46,678 bases of DNA from Lachnospiraceae bacterium (GTDB taxonomy: Bacteria; Bacillota; Clostridia; Lachnospirales; Lachnospiraceae): positions 1-46,678 of the forward strand of contig JAUNAJ010000018.1 of the NCBI GenBank assembly GCA_030527645.1. The letters are read 5' to 3'. A program made the translations under genes and the position numbers. Positions 1 through 8,298 of the stretch are shown in pieces; positions within the stretch are counted from its first letter, which is position 1, and every line of letters begins with the position of its first letter. The notes beneath the pieces are model-generated. The model saw only the letters and a list, made by a program, of their open reading frames with translations, ran no database searches and was not told the origin of the DNA.

Positions 1-2175
1 GAACGTCAGCAGGGCGACAGACCGCAGAGAAGCTACGGAGACCGCCAGCAGGGGGATCGTCAGCAGAGAAGCTACGGCGACAGACCGCAGAGAAACCAGG
101 GAGACCGCCAGCAGGGAGGACGTCCGGGCTTCAACAGAGGCAGGGATGATGACAACAGAAACAATACGAACAGGAGAGGCGGATTTGGTCAGAGAACGGA
201 CAGAAAGCCTCAGAATGATGTAATTGATCTTGGAATCAAGAGACCGACGAAGGACTCCAATCATAAGGAGAAGGACAAGGCAAAGGAGAGCTTAAGGGAT
301 AACCGGTTTAATGACCGCCGTCCGGGAGGCAGCAGACCGAATCAGGGACGCCGCCCGAATCAGAATATTCCGAAAGCATTCCAGAAGCCGGTGCATAAGC
401 CGAAGGAGGAGAAGAAGGAGGAGATCAAGGAGATCGTAATTCCGGAGAAGCTGACCATCCGCGAGCTGGCTGAAGCAATGAAGATGCAGCCTTCAGTGAT
501 CGTCAAGAAGCTCTTTATGGAAGGCGTGATGGCGACAGTAAACCAGGAGATCGATTTTGAGAAAGCAGAGGAGATTGCACTGGGCTATGACATCATCGCT
601 ACCCAGGAAGTGAAGGTGGATGTGATCGAGGAGCTCCTGAAGGAGGAAGAAGAGGATGAGGCATCCATGGTTACCCGTCCGCCGGTTGTCTGCGTAATGG
701 GACATGTTGATCATGGTAAAACCTCTCTTCTGGATGCCATCCGTGATGCCCATGTAACAGATCGTGAGGCAGGCGGCATCACACAGCACATCGGTGCTTA
801 CGGTGTTTCTATTAACGGACAGAAGATCACCTTCCTTGATACCCCCGGCCATGAGGCGTTTACTGCTATGCGTATGCGTGGAGCAAACTCAACAGATATC
901 GCAGTACTGGTGGTTGCAGCTGATGACGGTGTCATGCCGCAGACCGTTGAGGCGATCAGCCATGCAAAGGCAGCCGGTGTTGAGGTGATCGTGGCAATCA
1001 ACAAGATCGATAAACCCGGTGCAAATGTTGACCGTGTAAAACAGGAGCTCTCTGAGCATGAGCTGATCCCTGAGGACTGGGGCGGAAGCACAATTTTCGT
1101 ACCGGTTTCCGCAAAGACACATCAGGGAATCGATGATCTTCTTGAGATGATCCTTCTTACAGCAGACGTTCTGGAGCTGAAAGCAAATCCGAACAGAAAT
1201 GCCCGCGGTCTTGTACTGGAGGCAAAGCTGGATAAGGGTAAAGGTCCGGTGGCCAATGTTCTGATCCAGAAGGGAACCCTTCATGTAGGTGATTATATTG
1301 CTGCTGGAGCATGCTCCGGTAAGGTTCGTGCCATGATGGATGAGCATTCCAGAAGGCTGAAAGAGGCAGGTCCGTCTACTCCTGTAGAGATCCTCGGTCT
1401 CAGTGACGTACCGAACGCCGGTGAGATCCTGATGGCAACGGATTCCGATAAGGAAGCAAAAAATATTGCGGCAACCTTTGTTGCAGAGAATAAGAACCGC
1501 ATGCTGGAGGACACTAAGGCAAGAATGTCTCTGGATGATCTGTTCAGCCAGATCCAGGAGGGTAATCTGAAAGAACTGAATATTGTTGTAAAGGCTGATG
1601 TTCAGGGCTCTGTAGAGGCTGTTAAGCAGTCCCTGCTGAAGCTGTCAAACGAAGAGGTTGTTGTTAAGATCGTACATGGCGGCGTAGGTGCCATCAATGA
1701 GTCAGACATCACTCTTGCAGCAGCATCCAATGCCATTGTGATCGGCTTCAATGTCCGTCCGGATGCAACAGCAAAATCCATTGCTGAGCAGGAGAAGGTG
1801 GATGTTCGTCTGTATCGTGTCATCTATCAGGCAATCGAGGATGTTGAGGCTGCCATGAAGGGTATGCTGGATCCGAAGTATGAGGAGAAGGTGATCGGAC
1901 ATGCAGAGATCCGCCAGCTGTTCAAGGCCTCCGGCGTCGGTACGATCGCAGGAAGCTATGTCATGGACGGTACATTCCAGAGAGGATGTTCTGTGCGTAT
2001 CACCCGTGAAGGTACACAGATCTTTGAGGGTGCACTTGCTTCCCTTAAGCGTTTCAAGGACGATGTAAAGGAAGTCAGAACAGGATACGAGTGCGGTCTT
2101 GTATTTGACGGATTTAATGATATTCAGGAGCTGGATATGGTTGAGGCCTACATTATGGTAGAGGTGCCTCGCTGA
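1..2175 (+). CDS. infB: Translation initiation factor IF-2, 5'-truncated by window edge
   Basis: IF-2 is the GTPase that brings initiator fMet-tRNA to the 30S subunit and promotes 50S joining. The frame is open from base 1, so the true start lies outside the window. The first ~45 codons are a Gln/Arg/Gly-rich, degenerate repeat (units like [14 protein letters not shown]), typical of the disordered N-terminal extension in Lachnospiraceae. An IF2_N module follows (around [12 protein letters not shown]-type sequence, bases ~450-580). The G domain has the P-loop GHVDHGKTS at bases 700-726, then DTPGHEAFT and NKIDKP. The beta-barrel and C-terminal fMet-tRNA-binding domains are complete to the TGA. 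It heads the visible part of the usual infB-rbfA-nrnA-truB-ribF operon. No internal promoter was seen. Identification is secure. Confidence 0.98.
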   Translation, partial: ERQQGDRPQRSYGDRQQGDRQQRSYGDRPQRNQGDRQQGGRPGFNRGRDDDNRNNTNRRGGFGQRTDRKPQNDVIDLGIKRPTKDSNHKEKDKAKESLRDNRFNDRRPGGSRPNQGRRPNQNIPKAFQKPVHKPKEEKKEEIKEIVIPEKLTIRELAEAMKMQPSVIVKKLFMEGVMATVNQEIDFEKAEEIALGYDIIATQEVKVDVIEELLKEEEEDEASMVTRPPVVCVMGHVDHGKTSLLDAIRDAHVTDREAGGITQHIGAYGVSINGQKITFLDTPGHEAFTAMRMRGANSTDIAVLVVAADDGVMPQTVEAISHAKAAGVEVIVAINKIDKPGANVDRVKQELSEHELIPEDWGGSTIFVPVSAKTHQGIDDLLEMILLTADVLELKANPNRNARGLVLEAKLDKGKGPVANVLIQKGTLHVGDYIAAGACSGKVRAMMDEHSRRLKEAGPSTPVEILGLSDVPNAGEILMATDSDKEAKNIAATFVAENKNRMLEDTKARMSLDDLFSQIQEGNLKELNIVVKADVQGSVEAVKQSLLKLSNEEVVVKIVHGGVGAINESDITLAAASNAIVIGFNVRPDATAKSIAEQEKVDVRLYRVIYQAIEDVEAAMKGMLDPKYEEKVIGHAEIRQLFKASGVGTIAGSYVMDGTFQRGCSVRITREGTQIFEGALASLKRFKDDVKEVRTGYECGLVFDGFNDIQELDMVEAYIMVEVPR

Positions 2176-2215
2176 TCCGCCCTCCGGAAACAATGCAATG
2201 CAGGAGGACTGAAAA

Positions 2216-2635
2216 TTGAGAAAAAACAGTATGAAAAATACAAGGATCAATGGAGAGGTGCAGCGCGAGCTCAGCTCCATTATCCGAACTGTAAAGGATC
2301 CGAGAATTGCAATGATGACATCTGTAAGCAGAGTGGAGGTAGCGCCGGATCTGAAGACCTGTAAGGTGTACGTCAGTGTGCTCGGATCCGATCAGGAGAA
2401 GGAGGATACGCAGGCGGGACTGAAAAGTGCCGCCGGCTATATCCGCCGGATGCTGGCTAAAAATCTGAATCTGAGAAATACTCCGGAGCTTTTCTTTATC
2501 ATGGATGAATCCATTGAGTACGGTGTCCGTATGGCAAGCCTTATCGAATCGGTTCGTTCAAAGGAGCGGAAAGAGGAGGAAGAAGCTGTTGAGGCATTCG
2601 AAGAGGATCTTGCTGAAGAGGATGAGCGGTCATGA
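2216..2635 (+). CDS. rbfA: Ribosome-binding factor A
   Basis: RbfA is a small KH-fold protein that binds the 30S subunit and helps mature the 5' end of 16S rRNA. The 139-residue product has the family core (EVQRELSSII, DPRIAMMTSVSRVEVAPDLK, RIxxxLxLRxTPEL-type sequence, then an acidic tail). The tail (from ~residue 115) is rich in Glu/Asp and makes it a little longer than the usual ~115-120 residues. I chose the TTG at 2216 because AGGAGG at 2202-2207 sits 8 bases upstream; the next in-frame ATG at 2231 is 23 bases from it. The gene follows infB by 40 bases and its stop overlaps the nrnA start (ATGA), pointing to translational coupling. Confidence 0.95.
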   Translation: MRKNSMKNTRINGEVQRELSSIIRTVKDPRIAMMTSVSRVEVAPDLKTCKVYVSVLGSDQEKEDTQAGLKSAAGYIRRMLAKNLNLRNTPELFFIMDESIEYGVRMASLIESVRSKERKEEEEAVEAFEEDLAEEDERS

Positions 2636-3597
2636 ATATTTCAGAATTTCTTGACGGGATCTCGGAGGTTGCCATTGCAGGTCATGTGCATCCCGACGGA
2701 GACTGTGTGGGATCCTGTCTGGGTCTGTATATTTATTTGAAGGAGAACTATCCGCAGCTTCATGTCCGTATCTATCTGGAGGAACTGAAGCCGGAATTTG
2801 TATTTCTGCAGTATGCAAACGAAGTTCGAACGGTCTATGACGGAAGTGAGAAGCCGGATCTTCTGATCCTGAACGATGTAAGCAGTGCTGACCGGGTTGG
2901 AGTAGCTGCAGCTGCCATGGACGACGCGAAGAACATACTTTGCTTTGATCACCACAAGACAAACACGGAAACCTTTACATGGAAGTTTAATATGCCGGAC
3001 ATGAGCTCGGCCAGTGAGGTGGTCTGGAACTTTCTGGATCCTTTGAAGGTAAGCAGAGCCTGTGCAGAGGCGCTGTATCTGGGAATTGTTCATGATACAG
3101 GGGTGTTTCAGTATTCCTGTACCTCTCCGGAGACCATGCGGACTGCCGCACTGCTGATGGAAAAGGGCATAGAGGCGTCCAGGATCATTGATGAGACGTA
3201 TTATCAGAAGACCTGGGCGCAGAAGCATATGCTGGGAGTGGTTCTCTCCGGCTGCCGGCTGCACAGGAACGGCACCTGCATCTCTGCAATCGTTTCGAAG
3301 CAGCTGATGAGGGAAAATCAGGTGGAAGCCGGCGATCTGGATGGGATCGTTGCCCAGATGCGCAGCACCGCCGGCGTCGATACTGCTGTTTTCCTTTATG
3401 AGGCAGAGGACGGGGTCTGGAAAGTCAGTCTTCGCTCCCGACAGAACATTGATGTCAGTGTAATTGCGCAGTATTTCGGAGGAGGCGGACATGCAAGGGC
3501 TGCCGGATGTACGGTGGAAGGAGATCCGGAAAGTATCCTGCAGCAGATCCTTGCAAAGACAGCGGAGCAGACAGAAAGTGTGCATGCCTGTGATTAA
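2632..3597 (+). CDS. nrnA: DHH-family nanoRNase / pAp phosphatase NrnA
   Basis: NrnA degrades 2-5 nt RNA fragments to mononucleotides and dephosphorylates pAp in the cytoplasm of Firmicutes. The 321-residue protein shows the DHH superfamily motifs in order: HVHPDGD at 18-24, the ND motif near 81-82, DHH at 106-108 (metal ligands), and the DHHA1 substrate-binding signature GGGGHARAAG at about 283-292. Its length is normal for NrnA. The ATG overlaps the rbfA stop by 4 bases and the 3' end overlaps truB by 14 bases, so it lies inside a tightly packed RNA-processing operon. pAp phosphatase activity is assumed from the family; the sequence alone does not separate the two activities. Confidence 0.93.
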   Translation: MNISEFLDGISEVAIAGHVHPDGDCVGSCLGLYIYLKENYPQLHVRIYLEELKPEFVFLQYANEVRTVYDGSEKPDLLILNDVSSADRVGVAAAAMDDAKNILCFDHHKTNTETFTWKFNMPDMSSASEVVWNFLDPLKVSRACAEALYLGIVHDTGVFQYSCTSPETMRTAALLMEKGIEASRIIDETYYQKTWAQKHMLGVVLSGCRLHRNGTCISAIVSKQLMRENQVEAGDLDGIVAQMRSTAGVDTAVFLYEAEDGVWKVSLRSRQNIDVSVIAQYFGGGGHARAAGCTVEGDPESILQQILAKTAEQTESVHACD

Positions 3598-4507
3598 CGG
3601 AGTAATTAATGTATATAAGGAACCGAAGTTTACCTCCTTTGATGTGGTTGCAAAGCTTCGGGGAATTGCAAAGCAGAAAAAAATCGGACACACCGGCACC
3701 CTTGATCCGGATGCCGTGGGAGTACTTCCTGTATGTCTGGGCAGGGCGACAAAGCTCTGCGATCTTCTGACGGATGAAACGAAGGAGTACAGAGCTGTAT
3801 TGCTGCTGGGGAAGGTGACAGATACCCAGGATACCTCCGGCCAGGTGCTGGAGGAGCATCCTGTTCAGGTGACGGAAGAAGAAATCAGGAAAGCTGTGAA
3901 AAGCTTTCTTGGTGAGCAGATGCAGGTTCCTCCCATGTATTCAGCCTTGAAGGTAAACGGGAAGAAACTGTATGAGCTCGCCCGGGAAGGAAAAACGGTG
4001 GAGCGAAAAGCCCGTCCGGTGACGTTCTATGAGCTGGAGATCGGAGAGATCCGTCTGCCCGAAGTAGAGCTTCGCGTGGTCTGTTCCAAGGGAACCTACA
4101 TCAGAACTCTTTGCAATGACATAGGAGAAAAACTGGGCTGCGGCGGATGCATGGCGCATCTCACACGATCCAGAGTAGGCGTCTTCGACCTGGGAACGGC
4201 GAGAACTCTGGCTGAGCTGCAGGAGCTGGCAGATCAGGGACGTCTGGAGGAGGCTGTAATTCCGATTGATGAAATATTCAGTCAGTTGCCTGCTTTTCGT
4301 ACTGTTCAGAGTGCAGATGTCCTTGCACATAACGGAAATGCTCTGTACACTTCCAATCTGGAGAAAGCAGAGCAGCGAGTGTGGAAGCAGGGCGATGAAC
4401 TTCGGGTTTATGATTCCGAAGGCAGTTTTATCGGCATCTATTTCAGGGACAGGAACGGAAATCGGAATTTCTTCCGGATGAAGAAGATGTTTTATTCCGG
4501 TAAATAG
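3584..4507 (+). CDS. truB: tRNA pseudouridine(55) synthase
   Basis: TruB isomerises U55 in the T-loop of nearly all tRNAs. The 307-residue product starts MPVINGVINVYKE, carries the catalytic motif GHTGTLDP with Asp41, and has the later KGTYIRTLCNDIG motif plus a C-terminal extension consistent with a PUA-like tail. The same frame is open upstream, but family proteins begin at this point, so I start at ATG 3584 (overlapping nrnA by 14 bases). The alternative is GTG 3590, two codons on. The ribosome binding site is weak, consistent with coupling to nrnA. It ends with TAG 139 bases before ribF. Confidence 0.94.
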   Translation: MPVINGVINVYKEPKFTSFDVVAKLRGIAKQKKIGHTGTLDPDAVGVLPVCLGRATKLCDLLTDETKEYRAVLLLGKVTDTQDTSGQVLEEHPVQVTEEEIRKAVKSFLGEQMQVPPMYSALKVNGKKLYELAREGKTVERKARPVTFYELEIGEIRLPEVELRVVCSKGTYIRTLCNDIGEKLGCGGCMAHLTRSRVGVFDLGTARTLAELQELADQGRLEEAVIPIDEIFSQLPAFRTVQSADVLAHNGNALYTSNLEKAEQRVWKQGDELRVYDSEGSFIGIYFRDRNGNRNFFRMKKMFYSGK

Positions 4508-4530
4508 ACTGCGTGACCCGGCGCCGGATG

Positions 4531-4549
4531 GCAGGTTCGGTGGACCTGC
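4531..4549 (+). other. Small hairpin in truB-ribF spacer
   Basis: The 139-base spacer contains GCAGGT (4531-4536) and ACCTGC (4544-4549) around a 7-base loop. No T-run follows, so it is not a classical terminator. Nothing else is recognisable in the spacer; ribF is probably read through from upstream. Confidence 0.35.
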
Positions 4550-4646
4550 ATGAGTGCCGACCGAAGTGGAACGCAGGATCCGTTCACATCCTTGCGGAGA
4601 CTGAGATAGAAGGAACAATAATTGTAACTGATAGAGGATAGTAGAG

Positions 4647-5579
4647 TTGAAATATATTACAGATCTGAAGGCACTGAAAAATATACCTCCCTGTGTGATC
4701 ACACTGGGAAAATTTGACGGTGTTCACAGAGGGCATCAGAAGCTGATCCGTCTGGTTCGGGAAATCGGCAGTGAAAAGGGATGGAAGACCGCAGCATTTA
4801 CCTTCGATGTGTCCCCGCAGGTAAAGATGGGCATGCGAAGAAGTCAGCTGCTCATGACGAATGAGGAACGTCGTACGAGGCTGGAAGCGCTTGGTCTTGA
4901 CTATCTTGTGGAATGTCCCTTTACAGATGATATTAAAAATATGGAGCCTGAGGATTTTGTAAAGAAGATCCTTGTGGAGCGAATGCAGGCAAAAGCTCTG
5001 GTTGTGGGAGCGGATTTTCACTTCGGAAAGAAGCGCCGGGGCGATGCAGATCTTCTTCTTAAGATGGGAGAGGAGCTGGATCTGGTGATCCGGGTGGTGC
5101 CGAAGGAGCAGGACGGAAGAAGAGATATCAGCAGTACCTATATCCGGGAGGAGCTTGCGAAGGGTCATATGGAAAAGGTAACAGAGCTGCTGGGAAATCC
5201 CTATTCAGTCAAGGGGGAGATCGTTCACGGAAATCATATCGGTCATACACTTGGCTTTCCTACCATTAATCAGATCCCGGAAGCGATCAAGCTGCTTCCT
5301 CCCAATGGTGTCTATCTTTCCAGAACGCTGGTGGACGGCAGGGAGTATGACGGCATCAGCAATGTAGGTACAAAGCCTACGGTTCAGGGAGAGAAGATCA
5401 TGGGGATCGAGACCCACCTTCTTTTGTTCAGCGGAGATCTGTACGGAAAAGAGGCAAGAGTACAGCTGCTGTCCTTCCGCAGGCCGGAAAAGAAGTTTGA
5501 TTCACTGGATGATCTGAAGGCACAGCTGGAGATCGATATCAGGGAAGCAAGAGAACGGCTGTTGACGGAAATACTTTAG
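4647..5579 (+). CDS. ribF: Bifunctional riboflavin kinase / FAD synthetase
   Basis: RibF phosphorylates riboflavin to FMN and adenylylates FMN to FAD. The 310-residue protein has the N-terminal nucleotidyltransferase domain with GKFDGVHRGH at 21-30 (the HxGH-type ATP site) and SSTYIREELAKG near 150-160. The C-terminal riboflavin kinase domain has the signature around GNPYSVKGEIVHG followed by GFPTIN. The start is TTG at 4647, preceded by AGAGGA (4633-4638) at 8 bases. It is the last gene of the infB operon; its stop codon lies inside the palindrome that forms the operator of the next gene. Length and motifs are normal. Confidence 0.95.
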   Translation: MKYITDLKALKNIPPCVITLGKFDGVHRGHQKLIRLVREIGSEKGWKTAAFTFDVSPQVKMGMRRSQLLMTNEERRTRLEALGLDYLVECPFTDDIKNMEPEDFVKKILVERMQAKALVVGADFHFGKKRRGDADLLLKMGEELDLVIRVVPKEQDGRRDISSTYIREELAKGHMEKVTELLGNPYSVKGEIVHGNHIGHTLGFPTINQIPEAIKLLPPNGVYLSRTLVDGREYDGISNVGTKPTVQGEKIMGIETHLLLFSGDLYGKEARVQLLSFRRPEKKFDSLDDLKAQLEIDIREARERLLTEIL

Positions 5580-5590
5580 CGTGCTAAAAT
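5562..5590 (+). promoter_or_regulatory. Promoter of the TrpR-like regulator gene
   Basis: TTGACG (5562-5567), a 17-base spacer and TAAAAT (5585-5590) form a good sigma-A-type promoter inside the end of ribF. The next gene starts 36 bases after the -10 box. Spacing and box quality are seen in the sequence; activity is inferred. Confidence 0.7.
5575..5588. promoter_or_regulatory. Palindromic operator TTTAGC-GT-GCTAAA (copy 1)
   Basis: Perfect 6-base arms around GT, covering the end of the spacer and the -10 box of the promoter at 5562-5590. A bound repressor would block RNA polymerase. The identical 14-mer recurs at 15965-15978. The adjacent gene encodes a TrpR-like DNA-binding protein, so autoregulation is the simplest guess. 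Confidence 0.6.
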
Positions 5591-5625
5591 GCAAGAGTGA
5601 CAACAGTAGATCTAGGAGGATTGAG

Positions 5626-5931
5626 ATGAGTAAAGATATTCATACTCTTGAGATGGATCGTCTCTTTGACGCAATTCTCAGTCTGCAGAACCGGGAGGAA
5701 TGCTACACATTCTTTGAGGATGTCTGCACGGTCAATGAGCTGATCTCACTTGCGCAGCGCTTTGAGGTGGCAACCATGCTCAGAGAAAAGAAAACATATC
5801 TGGAAATTTCAGAAAAAACAGGGGCATCAACGGCTACGATCAGCCGTGTGAATCGGGCTCTTTCCTATGGAAACGACGGCTACGATATGGTATTCGGTCG
5901 TCTTGAGCATTCTGAAGAGAGCGAATCCTGA
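5626..5931 (+). CDS. TrpR-like YerC/YecD family transcriptional regulator
   Basis: The 101-residue product matches the TrpR-related YerC/YecD family: all-helical, with a helix-turn-helix at YLEISEKTGASTATISRVNRA-type sequence (about residues 62-83) preceded by the family segment NREECYTFFEDVCTVNELISLAQRFEVA. Its ligand is unknown; TrpR itself binds tryptophan, but this family is not established as tryptophan-responsive. I start at ATG 5626, because AGGAGG at 5614-5619 is 6 bases upstream; the upstream GTG in the same frame lies in the promoter. It has its own promoter with an embedded palindrome and is followed by a terminator, so it is monocistronic, though hisH lies just beyond. Confidence 0.85.
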   Translation: MSKDIHTLEMDRLFDAILSLQNREECYTFFEDVCTVNELISLAQRFEVATMLREKKTYLEISEKTGASTATISRVNRALSYGNDGYDMVFGRLEHSEESES

Positions 5932-5942
5932 AAACAGAACGC

Positions 5943-5981
5943 AAAAATGGCGCATATACTACGGTATAGACGTCATTTTTT
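5943..5981 (+). terminator. Intrinsic terminator after the TrpR-like gene
   Basis: An A-rich arm reading AAAAATGGCG pairs with CGTCATTTTT through one wobble pair. An inner ATAC/GTAT stem closes a TACG loop, and six T follow at 5976-5981. It lies 12 bases after the stop codon of the regulator gene. Confidence 0.7.
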
Positions 5982-6096
5982 CATTCATGGTAACTATGCA
6001 ATACGTACGGCATGCATTCGGATCAATCCGTGTTTGAGCAGCCGGAACGAATTCTGTGTCGGACCTTACCCAACCGGCTGTATGATGGAGAGAAAC

Positions 6097-6714
6097 ATGA
6101 TAGCATTAATTGATTATGATGCAGGCAATACCAAAAGTGTTGAAAAGGCGCTGCAGCTTCTCGGAGAGGAAGTCATTCTGACACGAGACAGGGAAACACT
6201 GCTGAAGGCAGATAAAGTGATCCTTCCCGGTGTCGGACATTTCGGTGACTGTATGGAGAAGCTGAAGATCTATGAACTTGAGGATGTGATCCGTGAGATC
6301 TGTAATAAGGGGACTCCCTTTCTGGGGATCTGTCTGGGACTGCAGCTTCTGTTTGAAAGAAGCGAGGAGGCACCCGGGGTGGAGGGCCTTGGGATCCTGA
6401 AGGGCGAGATCAGAAAAATTCCGGCACAGGAGGGTCTCAAGATTCCGCATATGGGCTGGAATTCCCTGCATCTGCAGAACAGCGGAAGACTGTTCCGCGG
6501 GATTGAGGAACAGGCATATGTGTACTTTGTACACTCCTATTATCTGACCGCTGAGGATCCGTCGATTGTAAAAGCAACAACGGAATACAGCACTCTGATC
6601 CATGCTTCTGTGGAAAAGGAGAATGTGTTCGCCTGCCAGTTCCATCCGGAGAAAAGCTCCGATGTAGGACTTCGCATTCTGAAGAATTTTGCAGATCTGG
6701 GAAAGGAAGCGTGA
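6097..6714 (+). CDS. hisH: Imidazole glycerol phosphate synthase, glutaminase subunit
   Basis: HisH hydrolyses glutamine and passes ammonia to HisF, which makes imidazole glycerol phosphate and AICAR in histidine synthesis. The 205-residue class I amidotransferase has the nucleophile elbow GICLG with Cys79 and the catalytic pair H183/E185 in FHPEKSS. I start at ATG 6097 ([11 protein letters not shown]), which fits the family N-terminus and a GGAGAG at 6087-6092. Two upstream in-frame ATGs at 6082/6085 lack a binding site. hisF follows after 4 bases. The remaining histidine genes are not in the window, so this pair stands apart from a full his operon. Confidence 0.95.
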   Translation: MIALIDYDAGNTKSVEKALQLLGEEVILTRDRETLLKADKVILPGVGHFGDCMEKLKIYELEDVIREICNKGTPFLGICLGLQLLFERSEEAPGVEGLGILKGEIRKIPAQEGLKIPHMGWNSLHLQNSGRLFRGIEEQAYVYFVHSYYLTAEDPSIVKATTEYSTLIHASVEKENVFACQFHPEKSSDVGLRILKNFADLGKEA

Positions 6715-6718
6715 GAAA

Positions 6719-7480
6719 ATGTTTACAAAAAGAGTCATTCCCTGTCTGGATGTGAATGCAGGCAGAGTTGTAAAAGGTGTAAACTTTGTAAATCTCCGGG
6801 ATGCCGGCGATCCGGTTGAAATCGCCAAAGCATACGATAAGGCCGGAGCAGACGAGGTGGTATTTCTGGATATCACTGCCTCCAGTGATAACAGAGGTAC
6901 GGTGGTGGATATGGTGCGCCGTGTGGCTGCCAATGTGTTCATCCCCTTTACTGTAGGCGGCGGAATCCGTACCGTTGATGATTTTAAGATGCTTCTCAGG
7001 GAAGGGGCAGACAAGATTTCTGTGAATTCAGCGGCAATCATGAATCCGCAGCTGATTACCGATGCTGCTCTGAAATTCGGCAGTCAGTGTGTAGTGGTTG
7101 CCATTGATGCAAAGAGAAGAGCGGACGGTTCCGGCTGGAATATCTATAAAAACGGCGGCCGTGTGGATATGGGCATTGATGCAGTGGAATGGGCTAGGAA
7201 AGCCTATGAGCTGGGTGCAGGAGAGATTCTCCTTACCAGTATGGACTGCGACGGTACCAAGGCAGGATATGATATTGAACTGACCAGAACGGTTGCTGAG
7301 GAGGTTGGAATTCCCGTGATCGCCTCCGGAGGTGCAGGTACTATGGATCATTTTTACGATGCACTTACGGAGGGCAAGGCGGATGCTGTTCTGGCAGCTT
7401 CTCTGTTCCATTACAAAGAGATGGAGATCCGGGATTTGAAAAAGTACCTGCGGGACAGAGACGTTTCTGTGCGTCTTTAA
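6719..7480 (+). CDS. hisF: Imidazole glycerol phosphate synthase, cyclase subunit
   Basis: HisF is the TIM-barrel cyclase that pairs with HisH. The 253-residue product begins [21 protein letters not shown], the family signature with the catalytic Asp in CLDV. It contains phosphate-binding loops such as VGGGIRT and ASGGAGT and the second catalytic Asp in [10 protein letters not shown]. The start is ATG 6719, 4 bases after the hisH stop, with GGAAAGGAAG about 9 bases upstream inside hisH. The frame upstream of this ATG is open but belongs to hisH coding sequence. Length is normal. Coexpression with hisH gives a complete heterodimer. Confidence 0.96.
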   Translation: MFTKRVIPCLDVNAGRVVKGVNFVNLRDAGDPVEIAKAYDKAGADEVVFLDITASSDNRGTVVDMVRRVAANVFIPFTVGGGIRTVDDFKMLLREGADKISVNSAAIMNPQLITDAALKFGSQCVVVAIDAKRRADGSGWNIYKNGGRVDMGIDAVEWARKAYELGAGEILLTSMDCDGTKAGYDIELTRTVAEEVGIPVIASGGAGTMDHFYDALTEGKADAVLAASLFHYKEMEIRDLKKYLRDRDVSVRL

Positions 7481-7484
7481 ATGT

Positions 7485-7570
7485 ACCTGTTCCCGGGATA
7501 GCCGGAGATACGCATGCCGGCTCGTCATGCCGGCATGTAAGAGTCTGTATAGATGAACAGTAACCTGAAA
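7485..7570. repeat. Inverted-repeat element in the hisF-ung spacer
   Basis: The 134-base gap holds a 9-base perfect hairpin: CATGCCGGC at 7513-7521 and GCCGGCATG at 7529-7537 with a 7-base loop. It is flanked by CTGTTC (7489-7494) and GAACAG (7555-7560), the latter running into GAACAGTAACC. The same end motif occurs in several other gaps of this window. No T-tract follows, so it is not an obvious terminator. Confidence 0.45.
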
Positions 7571-7614
7571 ATCAGGAGACGGAGTGTACTGTAAAGCAGA
7601 AGGGGGGTGGAGCT

Positions 7615-8298
7615 GTGCCGCCGATTCAGGGCAGCTGGGCAGCTGCGTTAAAGGATGAATTTAAAAAACCCTATTACAGGGAATTATTTGAAAAAGTCAG
7701 CAGTGAATACCATACGAGAGTCATCTATCCTCCGGCAGAGGATCTGTTCAATGCCTTTCACTTTACTCCTCTGGAGCAGGTGAAGGTGGTGATCCTTGGG
7801 CAGGACCCCTATCATGGAGAGGGACAGGCGCACGGGCTTTGCTTTTCCGTAAAGCCGGGAGTGGATATCCCGCCTTCCCTGGTGAATATCTACAAGGAAC
7901 TGGAAAGTGATCTGGGCTGTTATATCCCCAACAACGGATATCTGGAAAAATGGGCCAGGCAGGGAGTACTGATGCTGAATACCGTGCTGACGGTTCGGGC
8001 GCATCAGGCGCATTCCCACAAGGACATCGGCTGGGAACAGTTTACGGATGCAGCGATCCGGGTTCTTGCGCAGCAGGACAGACCCATGGTCTTTGTACTG
8101 TGGGGAAAGCCCGCTCAGGCGAAAAAAGCCATGATCACCAATCCGAGACACCTGATCCTGGAGGCTCCGCACCCAAGTCCCCTGTCCGCCTACAGAGGCT
8201 TTTTCGGCAGCAGACCGTTTTCAAAGATCAATCGGTATCTTCAGGAGAATGGTTTGGAACCGGTAGACTGGCAGATTGAGAATAAGAGTAACATATGA
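7615..8298 (+). CDS. ung: Uracil-DNA glycosylase (family 1)
   Basis: Ung removes uracil from DNA as the first step of base excision repair. The 227-residue product shows the water-activating motif GQDPYHG with Asp64 and the leucine-loop motif HPSPLSAYRGFFG with His186, matching E. coli Ung D64 and H187 in spacing. The start is GTG 7615, preceded by an AGGGGGG-type binding site at about 7599-7607. Length is typical of the family. The last 4 bases overlap the flippase gene start (ATGA), so the two are translationally coupled despite unrelated functions. No clear promoter was seen upstream. Confidence 0.96.
   Translation: MPPIQGSWAAALKDEFKKPYYRELFEKVSSEYHTRVIYPPAEDLFNAFHFTPLEQVKVVILGQDPYHGEGQAHGLCFSVKPGVDIPPSLVNIYKELESDLGCYIPNNGYLEKWARQGVLMLNTVLTVRAHQAHSHKDIGWEQFTDAAIRVLAQQDRPMVFVLWGKPAQAKKAMITNPRHLILEAPHPSPLSAYRGFFGSRPFSKINRYLQENGLEPVDWQIENKSNI

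Noticed and set aside
5575-5588. TTTAGC-GT-GCTAAA as a CIRCE (HrcA) element
   Set aside because: CIRCE has TTAGCACTC arms with a 9-base spacer; here the arms are 6 bases with 2 between, and no heat-shock gene is near.
7513-7537. Hairpin after hisF as a rho-independent terminator
   Set aside because: Good stem but followed by TAAGAGTC, no T-tract.
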